The translations under genes were made by a program, and so were the position numbers. This document shows positions 24,401 through 33,532 of a stretch of 64,000 bases of DNA, in pieces. Location: the NCBI RefSeq assembly GCF_000204055.1, contig NW_006768831.1, positions 1 to 64,000 of the forward strand. Reading direction: 5' to 3'. The notes under the pieces were generated by a model. It saw only the letters and a list, made by a program, of their open reading frames with translations. It searched no databases and was not told the origin of the DNA. The stretch is from Melampsora larici-populina 98AG31 (taxonomy: Eukaryota; Basidiomycota; Pucciniomycetes; Pucciniales; Melampsoraceae). Each line of letters opens with the position of its first letter. Position 1 is the stretch's first letter.

Positions 24401-26490
24401 TCATAAATTTTCAAGGAGGACGTTTCACTAAGTACACAGTTTCTTGAGCATGAAATGGCAAGTTGATGTCTAGCCAAGAATGGTGCACCCAGAATTACAT
24501 CATATGATGAACCCAAGTCTCCTAATTTCATACATGTGCGGTCGAAGGTAGTTCCTGAATCCGTGTGTGATAAACTTTCCACAACGAAATCCGTCAGTAC
24601 AGGTCTTGCTCCAGACGAATCAAGGGCGAGACCTACGATTGTTGGCTTGACAAGTTTGCGTCGGTGAAGCTTAAGAAGATCGGCTAAACGGTTTGACATT
24701 AGATTTGTTTTGGATCCCGCATCTGCTAGCGCGCGAATGGTTGTCCCCCTGCATGTCAACTCGATGATCACAGTTGGTCTGTTATCGGGCTGTGGTACGT
24801 ACTCTTTCGATGAACCGTCACCTGTCACAGCCACCTGATCATCCGAGTTGTCATCAGTAGATTGGAAATCTTCACGGACAAGTTCGTCGATAGCGTTGAA
24901 TGCTGCGACACTGGCTGAGTCTAATTCTGGGAAGGTGAGCGCCGTGAAAGGGTTATTGTCTGTGTTGATTAAGGAGGTTGCAGCAACTGAGGTGCGCGAG
25001 GGACGACCAGCTGGGGGGTGGGTCGGTTGGCCTGCCTGGTTAGGTGAAAGTTTGGCTCGTGGTGGTTTGTAGTTAGCCGGCTTTGGTGGGGCTACATAGT
25101 TCGGTGGGAAAACAATTCTCGAACGATCCGGAGTTCCGGTGCAAGCCCCGTGTTCACTACCACATTGGCATTTACAGTAGTGACACAGGCCTTTAGAATC
25201 GAGAAAGGAATGAATCTTCCATATGAAATCCGTGGTAGAGACTCGGGAAGAGAAGTTGGACCGAGTTTGGGTCGACGGAGGGCGTGTTGAGGTACTGCTT
25301 GGTTTGCGTGCCAGTAACCCCTTGTCTTTCAGGCTAGCATACAGATCGTCGCAGTCTGCCTCGAAGTCATTGTAATCGAACTCGGCCACTCGTAGTAACT
25401 TCCACATTCGGACTTCGCTTTTCAGAACAGGAACCATTCCGAAGCACAGGAGTCTAGCGAACTCAAGGTCATCAACACAGATCTCGTCGTAATTCACCAG
25501 TGACTGGATGGAGCGTCCTCGCGTACTGTAGGATCGAAAATCCTCGAATTCCCCCATTTGTAGGTGTTGGAGTTGTTCGGTAAGACGATCTTGCCAGTCT
25601 GCCGGTAAGGCTGCTCGGAATAAATTATCTTTAAAGTCTTCCCAAGACCCTTGGATGAAGGAGTCGAATCCATTTGACCAAAAAGCTTGTAAGTTGGGTT
25701 CCACAAGGAAAGTCCCCACTAGGGCGATGCGATCGTGATCGGTAGTAACCCCTTTCACGAAGAAAAAAATCTTCAGCGTCGCTGCCCACCGTAGGAAAGG
25801 TTTGATTTGTCTGAAGGGACCTTTGAAGGCTGGACCGTTGGAAGTTTTGAATTTCGTAAGATCAATGCTTGTTGATCGTTGGTCGACACTGGGCTTAGAT
25901 TCCTGTTGGGTCTGGTTCTCTAAACGTAGCTTCAAGAGCTCCTCTTCTAGTTTCGCCATTCGCTGCGCTGCTTCGTTGGCGGCTCGTAGGCCGTCACGCT
26001 GGTATAGCAAGATTTCCCGCTGCAGTTCCTCGTTTGTCGGAGGTGCTGAGGCTGTAGACTCGCTGTTCCCGTGCATTTCGTCTGAGCTCGAAAGTACAGG
26101 TTCAGCAATCGTATGCGTAGGTTGAGTAGATTCGATAAAGGTCGATGCCTCGTGTGAGGCAGGGTTTGAGCGAAGATTGTGGTGAAAGGGTGTGCTAGGA
26201 AAGTTTCCCGGTATATGTGGGGTTAAGGGAGGATGTTCAAGGGAGGAACGAGGAGTTGATGATGGCGATAATGAATCTACTGGCGTAGCAGCAAGAGGGG
26301 CGGAGTTAGAGGGTAGAGAAGCAGAAGATGGGGCAACGTAGTAGCCTCCACGATAGTTTCCAGGCCCCGGATTCCTAAGGTGTGGCCTAGAAGCTCTGAG
26401 AATCGCGTCGGGATCGAATACTTGATTGACAAGAGTATTCCCCGCTGCTCTCGTAGTACGTCGTGTGTCTTCGTTCTCCGCTCCCTGCAT
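21484..26490 (-). pseudogene. Gag-Pol of Gypsy element 1, one nonsense mutation
   Basis: ATG at 26490 gives MQGAENEDTRRTTRAAG. One frame carries Gag (retrotrans_gag segment near residues 230-340), an unusual Cys/His knuckle (CHYCKCQCGSEHGACTG), an aspartic protease whose active site reads ADAGSK rather than D-S/T-G (near residue 590), reverse transcriptase with YLDD (near residue 967), RNase H (TDASGLGLGAAL) and integrase with H-H-C-C zinc site and the D...D...E core (AIDFVGP, ISDRDKAW, GRSERTNK). It ends with a GPY-type module; no chromodomain is seen. TGA at 23359-23361, between RT and RNase H, replaces the Arg or similar residue expected in SP.xVK. The frame continues open from 23355 to 21484, so only this lesion separates it from a full polyprotein. 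Confidence 0.9.
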
Positions 26491-26560
26491 TCGATGATGA
26501 AGGATAATTATAGATCTGTAGGTGTGTATGAATGTTTTGAACGTGGTAAGGGATCTGGAA

Positions 26561-27121
26561 TCAGCCCGAGCCCCGATCGCTACCCGTCGAGTAGTGGCTT
26601 GCCCGGCCCCCGAACCGACGGGTAGAGAGACCTCCCAAGCCCGTTCGGGGGTCCCCGAACGAGTTTTTTTTGAAAAATTGTCTGCCCGAACCCCGACCGG
26701 GTTCCCCGCCGGGGACTCGCTGGCTGGACCAAAAAGGGTCCCTCACCCAGGTTTGAACACCGGACCGGGTCATTTATCGATATTGATGCCAAATACATCG
26801 AAAAAAAGTGTCCACTTGATGTTTAAATTGCACTCAGGGCCTCACATCACAGCCATGGCAGTGCTGGCAAGGTTCCCATGTGCTTGGTAGGGCCTCCCCT
26901 GACAATGGACTAGGTAGTTTTTACCTGTGATGGAGTGTTTTAAATACATTTTTTACTCGTCGGGTACCCGGCGGATAGTATTTTTTTCGATTTCTACGCC
27001 CGACACCCGACTCGCGGGGATCCCCGATCATCGGGGGTTGTAGAGCCTCCGCCCGAATCCCGGACCTATCGGGGACCCCGTCGGGTCCCCGATCGGGGGG
27101 CTGGTCCGGGGCTCAGGCTGA
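26561..27121. mobile_element. Non-autonomous hAT-type MITE nested in Gypsy element 1 leader
   Basis: The element is 561 bp with 15-bp terminal inverted repeats TCAGCCYGAGCCCCG (one mismatch between ends) and a perfect 8-bp target duplication ATCTGGAA at 26553-26560 and 27122-27129. An 8-bp duplication is the signature of hAT-superfamily transposition. Both arms are extremely GC-rich with many small palindromes built on CCCCGAYCGGGG, flanking a normal-composition centre (about 26770-26940). No ORF. Its insertion postdates the Gypsy lineage but may predate this Gypsy copy's own insertion. Confidence 0.9.
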
Positions 27122-27281
27122 ATCTGGAAGGCTTGAAGGATTGAGTTTGACTGTAATGTAAGGTTCGTAAGGGATAATAATGTGTATCGATTGAATAGAA
27201 TCGACAACGTTGGGAGGAATCGACAAGGTTAGAAGGTGGTCGAGTATCCAGAATACTTCGAAAGGTTCGAGAAAAAAAAAG

Positions 27282-27682
27282 TGTAAGGACTTCGAATGTC
27301 CTCACTGAAGGAAAAGGGCAAGGCGGAAGGAAGGAGAAGTTATTGTATAACTTCTAAGGCACGAGGGCAATCAACACCACAAAGTGGTGGAAGAGTTTTC
27401 TAGAACCGAAGTATATATTTATAATTACGAAACTGACTCCAAAGAGACAATGACAAGTGATCAGTCAAAGATCCTTCAGGAGTGAAAAGATAGATAAAAG
27501 GAAAATACAAATAAAGATGTACCTGACTCCAAAGAGACAATGACAAGTGATCAGTCAAAGATGCTTAAGGAGTCAGGTTGAGGTAGCGTCCAGGAACAAG
27601 AGATATAGAAGGTTTAGGTCTTAAGTCTAAGTATGTTAAGTAGTAATGACTTCTGTAATAATGAGTGACATGAGTTATTACA
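27282..27682 (-). repeat. 5' LTR of Gypsy element 1
   Basis: 401 bp, identical to the other LTR except at 27563. The adjacent internal sequence on the coding strand is a T-run (CTTTTTTTTTCTCGAA) with no initiator-Met primer-binding site, so this family primes reverse transcription by another tRNA or another mechanism. Confidence 0.95.
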
Positions 27683-29625
27683 ACACTGCACTTCGGGCAA
27701 TGGAACATTTGCGCAAGATTCAAGAAGACCGTATGATGCAAATATTCAGGATCAATCATAAAATCATGCCTTTATTGTGCTATGACAATATCGACATACA
27801 CTTGAGGGTCCATAACACCCGAATTGATACGTCATCTAGGCTCTTCCATGGCACTTGGGGGTTTTTCAACGTCGTGCGAGCATGCCTCCAGGTTAGGTGT
27901 AGCGAAGAAGCCGAAGGTCTTGCAGCGTATTTGGCCGCAATGGCCAAAGCCGATCGGCAAACCGTAGACATGTCCCTTTTTTCTCCTTTGCCAAACGAGG
28001 CAGCCCATTGGAAGTTGGTCATTAAATCGCAACTGGCCAAAGCACTGCAAGACTATATCACTCACATCCCTGGCGCACCACCTCGGCGTAAATTAGCCAC
28101 CTGCAAAACGTCTCCTCCGCCGGTCGACCCGATTCCCATGCACAAGGCCAACATTCACTTTCTCAGAATGATGGATGCCCCCGACTCTTCGGCCGAGGGG
28201 GTTACACGTGTTCTGGATCAGATTAAGTCTCAGATAGGGGTAGATGAGAAATCCTACGCCGAAAGACTGTTGGTGGCAGGTGGCAATGTGGGGTCTAACC
28301 TTCTGCTGGAGAGCTTACGAGTTAAGCGATTTCCTCCAATTGACACGATTGAAGGATACGAATGGGTGCTCTCGGTGTTCGGGGGTGCTCATACAACCTG
28401 GAATGTCGCTAAGGCCCTTTGGGGCCTTCACTGGGGCAATGCTGACGACCAAGATAATACGGGCGCTTGGAGGTCCACTTTGGCTCTCGGAGGTGAATAC
28501 AAAAAACCTCCTGCATCCCAAGATTTTAATTCGATAATGCGATCATTGCAACAAGTGCACAAAGCGACCCTGGTTTTTATTCTGAAGTCAGTATTCTGGA
28601 ACCTAGGTGTGATCACGAAAAAATATTTGACTGACCAATGTAATCTCTTTTTCAGACAAGTCCTACAATCTACCAAAGGTTTTGACTTGACCAAAGCCGA
28701 GAACTGTGAAGTCCTATTTGAGGAGATTTGGACGAAATATTTCGACCATTCCGCCATTCATGCCGCCAAAGAGAGCGGAGATGCGACACGATATAACCTC
28801 TTATTGCGACTTCGAGACTTTGCGACAGTTGTGGAAGCCCAAGACGCGACACAAGGAGGTGACATTGGCCGACTAATCGCAATGTGGAAACGTTGGGCTA
28901 TAATGGGACAAGGACTGCCCGGCCTGTCGCATTACGCCCAACATATCCCACGTCTGGTAATGCTATTGGAGCAAGACTTACCTCCTAACCTGGCGCACGC
29001 GATCAAGCACTCGCTGCTGATACCTTCTAATGAACGTGATAATCATTGGATGCCGATCGACGAGTTCCTTGAGGTGCATATCTATTGGCTGAAACACTTG
29101 TACAATAACACAGTGAGTGACCAATTCCCATACTTATGATTAACTACCTACAGGACTGGGTGGGAAGTACTTACTATATATTTCCCGGGTTCGTTTAGGG
29201 GCACGGCACTGACATTGAAAGACTGACATATAGGTTATCGAACAATATACCTTTGGTGAGGCACATTTTTCATTGCAACTTCGTGTTACAAAACTTTGGG
29301 CTGACTCTTTACAACTGTAATGCAGCTAAGAAAACTGATGCAACTTTTGAAAGCAATGTCGGGCCAGAAGCTAGTTTACCAGCCCAACATCCACACCATC
29401 ACAGATGCCTCTTTGGCCCTGTTCCTCAAATACGCCAATGACCACTTGGCCCGACCTCCGGCCGGGCGACCGCCGCAAATGGTGACAAACGTTTGGCGCA
29501 CCGGCCATTTGAACATGATCAAGATGATCACCGCGGACAAAGACGCGGTTCAATCAACTCGTTTCCGTTGGGGTGCGTCTGATGTACTGTCTTCATGGGA
29601 AAATGATGAACCGCAGGACGATTAG
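27683..29625 (+). pseudogene. DUF6589 protein gene, 3' part
   Basis: Continues exon 2 from ALRAMEHLRKIQEDRM, through MPLLCYDNIDIHLRV, FHGTWGFFNVVRACLQ, the region RLLVAGGNVGSNLLLESL and a His-rich end, to a GTGAGT donor at 29113. The CYDN..I..RV and D..T..N segments are characteristic of the DUF6589 domain. A short exon starting VIEQYTF follows at 29234, then a last open piece 29326-29625 (LRKLMQLLKAMSGQKLVYQP to ENDEPQDD). The join between these two is unsettled because no donor preserves frame cleanly. The stop at 29623-29625 lies next to the 3' end of the RecQ-like gene on the other strand. With the Gypsy removed this would encode a protein of roughly 900 residues. Confidence 0.8.
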
Positions 29626-29667
29626 TAAACGACAATGATAACCACTAGTTAGTACATAGTCACTTAC

Positions 29668-32133
29668 TTCCACAAGGGCCCGTTTGTTGGTAGGTGTCGG
29701 CAACACCGAACCTTCAACTGGTCGTTTTGAGCTTTGCCTACCATCGTTGACAGCTGCTCGGGATAACTTTTCCTGAGCACGTTGCTCCCGAATGGCTGCC
29801 TTTTGTTTCGCCACGCTCGCTTTCGCAGCCTCACAGGCGTCAATGAGTGCAGCCTTGTCCAAATCTGCTTGGACTTTGGCCATCTGCAATCCCTCCAAGG
29901 ATTGAGGTATTTTCGGAGGTCCCGAAGGGCGGTGAGCTTTGCGTCTTCTTTTGGCCGCTTCGGCCACCGCTCCAATCGATCCATGTTTGTCTTTCCACCG
30001 CAGGAAGGTGTCGAATAGACAGTTGTATTGACCAGGAATCGCTTCACTCGCGATGATGAGGCCCAAATCACTTGGCACCCTAAGAATGTCCAGGTTTTTG
30101 GCCACGTCCCAAGCGAGTTCCCGTCCGAGAAAGTCATCCGGACCCAGATCAGATCCGTGAGGGTACAACCCAGAGAAAAACTTTGCAAACGCGCGTTCCA
30201 AGCGTGTCACTAACTGCTCTAACAAAGGGAAGCCCAAAATCGGATCATCTCGAACACAACGTAGAACTACAGGCCGAGATTCTGTGGTGGGAGGTGCTGG
30301 GGTGTCTGGCATATCTTGCACAAGTTTTTTGAGTTCCGCAATGGCCATGCTGAGCACAATATCAATATTATCGTTTTTGAGAGCGCGCTGAGCCAGCCAT
30401 AGTTGCTCGGCCTCTGCCGGGAGGCAGTTGGAGCAGTCGCATGTACGCATGTTCGCCTGCGACTGACGAGTTTTTTCGGCTTTGACTGTTGGATCATTGA
30501 CATCAAGAGGTATGTAACCATGGCTATTGCCGCGCCTCAGAAAACGATCATCCGGCCACACACATGAGATCACCCATTAACTCACCTGAGATTGACAGCC
30601 AGAGCCACCCGAAGGCACACGGGAGTGATTCCGAGGGCATCCATCCGATTGTCGTCCGTCATATCGGTTGGAGTCACAAAGTCTGCAATGTCATTTTGTC
30701 CATTTGTACGTTTGTGTTCAACCAAGAGTATTCCAAGACCACGACAACCATCTCGACCACAACGCCCAGCCATCTGAACAAAGTGACATGGGTCTTGACG
30801 CCCTACCACAATTACTCGACGAACCCGGTGCCAATTTTGGCCTAACCCCAGCGCAAGGGTACAGCAGATTACTGCCAGTGTGCCGGCTACGTAACAAGCC
30901 ACAGCATCGACTTTGGCCCTTGGTCCTGTGGTGGCATGGTACCGACGAGCAAAGGCAGAGTGGCCATTCGCGGCTTCGTTTGGTTGTCCTCGTGAGGCGC
31001 ATATGATTTGCAGGAAATCCAAGGTACCATTTTGAGAACCTGAGTATAAGAGAGTAGGTGGAATCTCTGCGTTCGGCACCAAGCTGTGATGTGGAAAGAT
31101 TCCACGTAGTGACGCGGTAAGAGGACGCTTGAACAATCTGTGAATTATTCGGATTTCCGGTCGTGTAAGCTCAGCTGGGTGGAATCGAACATCTCGGAAG
31201 TCAAGTTTAAGGTTGGCTAGTATCAACTGAGTTGCTTGAGGTGTGCACGTTGCTGACATTAAAAGCAAAGGTACATTGCTCAAAGACAGAAACCTGCAAG
31301 TCAGGTCTCCATACGATGGGCGGAAGACACCCCCGTCCTGTACCCGGACATGACTTGCTAATCGTTTGGCTTGTCCGCTGGCCACAAGGCCCCATTCATA
31401 GACCATGTGGGCCTCGTCTACTACGATGAGTACAAGCCTTGCCTGAAAAGAAGGGTCTCGCCACATTTGATCGAAGACAGTGTTTGTCAAAGCGACCTCG
31501 GGACTCTGCAATATTGGGTGCGTGCCGTTGCAAGGCTTGGTTAGTCACATATTACGCAGGAAATATGCTGAAAATGATATTGTGTAATATCAATCGTACC
31601 ACATAGACAAAAGGGTATTTTCCTTGTAGTATGCCGTTACACGCCTCTGGCGTGCAGTTGGGGCCAGTCAGGTTGATTGCACTGAGGTTCACCTTTGCTT
31701 TCTCAGCAACCTGCAAACGGGGGACAGCGTATAAGCCACCTATCATATAACCAGACATGTAAGTATACACTCTCACCTGGTCATCCCCCAAAGAGTCCAA
31801 AGGGTTGATACTGAGGATGATAGGAGCGTAGCCTTTGTCATGGGCGTCGTAGAACATCTCGGGAACCCGGCTCTTGCCGAAACCGGTTCCAGCAAGCAAA
31901 AAAGTCGTACGTCCATTGAGCACATCGACGAATGTGTCAACCTGCTGGGGCCTAGCGGCATAGCCGTGCTTGCTCTGGAAAGCAAATCGTGCTGCCGCTG
32001 CCTGGGTAAGTTCGGATTCGTTCTGAAAGACTGGTTTGAATTTGGGACGTTTGGTCATCGATTTGACACCCTTAGTTTCGCGAGCCTGGCTTAACAAGGC
32101 CTCGTTGGCAGCCGATTGGCTCCTTCGTAGCAT
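29668..32133 (-). CDS. RecQ-like superfamily 2 DNA helicase
   Basis: Exons (complement) 31777-32133, 31600-31710, 30586-31505 and 29668-30535 join in frame by GT-AG introns; a short last exon is likely but unresolved. ATG at 32133 gives MLRRSQSAANEALLSQARET. Motif I is AGTGFGKSR, motif II VVDEAHMVYEWG (DEAH box), motif III LLMSATCTPQ, and motif VI FVQMAGRCGRDG, the order and wording of RecQ/SGS1-type 3'-5' helicases. A CDCSNCLPAE Cys cluster in the fourth exon fits the RecQ zinc-binding site. The C-terminal part is a Lys/Ala-rich coiled segment. The helicase subdomain reads CTLALGLGQNW, with Leu where relatives have Asp. No stop codons break it. It faces the DUF6589 gene tail to tail with a gap of about 40 bp, which suggests the two form one unit. 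Confidence 0.8.
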
Positions 32134-32272
32134 CGTTAGATATGAACAGTAGAGCGCGTGGCAGTTGGATGTGGTAATATCGATGACTTGGTGACATCAT
32201 GACAGACGTGAGGAGTGAAACAACACGTTTGCCTGAAACATATTGACAGTTTTGTCGATCGTATTATGGGAA

Positions 32273-32372
32273 NNNNNNNNNNNNNNNNNNNNNNNNNNNN
32301 NNNNNNNNNNNNNNNNNNNNNNNNNNNNNNNNNNNNNNNNNNNNNNNNNNNNNNNNNNNNNNNNNNNNNNNN
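32273..32372. other. Assembly gap (100 N)
   Basis: One hundred Ns, a conventional placeholder for a gap of unknown length. Left of it is the upstream flank of the RecQ-like gene; right of it is the gag start of a retrotransposon. Most of that retrotransposon is therefore probably hidden in the gap. Confidence 0.95.
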
Positions 32373-32960
32373 GAACCGATGTCTCCGGCTTCCAATGGAA
32401 ATTGGCTGGAGGGGGTGCTGGCGGAGACTCAACACTTTCCTTCTGTTTGTCTTTTTGGGCCCTTCGTAGCAGAATATCGGGGTCGTCGAGAAAGTTGTCT
32501 GGCTTCAACGAAGTCGTACCACTCATTCGACTGGCTTTAATCGTGAGAGATTGTCCGGGGGGTGGGGATCGACAAGGTTGGGTTGACAGAACTGAACCAG
32601 AAGCAGATGAACAGATTGACAGATGACAGAAAAGGCAGAGTGACAGAAGTACGTGAAATGATAGAGAGAAAAAAATGTTGGATAAGGTGTTTTGGTTTTG
32701 TTTATCGAAGTGATAAGTTAAAAAAAGTGTAAGGTTCTATCAGAACCTTCACTGAGGGTCCGGATTCTTGTCCGGCTTGACTTCTCTCGAGAGAGCACTA
32801 ACTTAGAACTTCGGTTTCTATTGCGACCTAGCTCCAGAAAGTCCCATACGTGGCTCCCTGAGGAGTCAGTAACTCTAATCTAGAAGAATACAAAGAAAGA
32901 GAGAAATGGGATAGAAAGACTCACCTAGCTCCAGAAAGTCCCATACGTGGCTCTCTGAGG
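32373..32960 (-). mobile_element. Fragment of a third Gypsy element: gag start, leader and partial LTR
   Basis: On the minus strand, ATG 32526 opens a frame reading MSGTTSLKPDNFLDDPDILLRR that runs into the gap. Its DPDILLRRA segment resembles DPDAILRAS near the Gag start of Gypsy element 1, so I read it as a related Gag rather than the RecQ N-terminus. At about 32727 a TGTAAGG terminus follows an A-run, as at the LTR/leader junction of element 1. The LTR-like part contains a 37-bp direct repeat starting CCTAGCTCCAGAAAGTCCC at 32827 and 32924, the same internal-repeat design as in element 1's LTR but a different sequence. Gypsy element 2 abuts the second repeat copy at 32961, truncating it. 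Confidence 0.6.
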
Positions 32961-33520
32961 TGTAACAGGACCAGAACTAAGGTTAGGACAGGAACGGTTA
33001 AGTGACTTAGGGGGTGATAACCTTACGGGATAAAAGTAGGAATCAAGTGCTTATGAATAGATTGTCGACAGTTGTGATAAGGATCAGAATGGAAGGCAAT
33101 TAGGCAAAAGTCACGGTTTCCAGAAGAGAGCAATTCTTGCTTATATGAACTGGGTATTTATTGCAATAGGGGAATTGGGGCTCTATTTATACAAAATGGA
33201 GCAGGAAGGCGAACTTGTGGTTCTCAAGAGCCAATAAGTGGGACTCAACTGATTGGAGAGTGACTCTCTCGAGATAAGAGAGAGTCTCTCTTTTGACTTC
33301 TTTGTATCACCTTTCGTGAGGTGAGGTTATTGAGTCATTGGTAGACATTGCTCCTTTGAGCGATGTAGCTGAAGTGCTGAGCATTTGTGGAGGGCGTCCA
33401 CCTCTTTAGCTCAGCACGTCTTTATCTCTTTGTTACCTTTAGTCTGTTCTGTACGGCTAAAAGGTTTTAGCCCGACCCGAATGGGTCGACTGTACCGGGA
33501 TACCATGTATCCCTGCTACA
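32961..33520 (-). repeat. 3' LTR of Gypsy element 2
   Basis: 560 bp, starting TGTAACAGGA and ending CCCTGCTACA on the plus strand. Internal GAGAGTGACTCTCTCGAG palindromes lie around 33255-33295. The polypurine tract AAAGGGGGGATAGT (complement of 33521-33534) is directly adjacent and overlaps the pol stop codon. Confidence 0.95.
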
Positions 33521-33532
33521 ACTATCCCCCCT

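Larger units (their letters stand above)
20643..27682 (-). mobile_element. Full-length Gypsy LTR retrotransposon (element 1)
   Basis: A 7,040-bp element with 401-bp LTRs at both ends (TG...CA) and a perfect 5-bp target duplication ACACT at 20638-20642 and 27683-27687. The coding strand is minus. The LTRs differ at one position in 401 (20924 C against 27563 G), so insertion is recent. The element carries one long gag-pol frame broken by a single stop, a purine-rich block before the 3' LTR and a nested 561-bp MITE in its leader. It sits inside exon 2 of the DUF6589 gene. Confidence 0.95.

Noticed and set aside
26740..26790. tRNA gene (GGTTTGAAC string)
   Set aside because: No cloverleaf arms could be formed around the T-loop-like string; it lies within a GC-rich MITE.
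32373..32526. N-terminal exon of the RecQ-like helicase beyond the gap
   Set aside because: The sequence resembles a Gypsy Gag start and is followed by LTR-like DNA; the helicase has its own good ATG at 32133.
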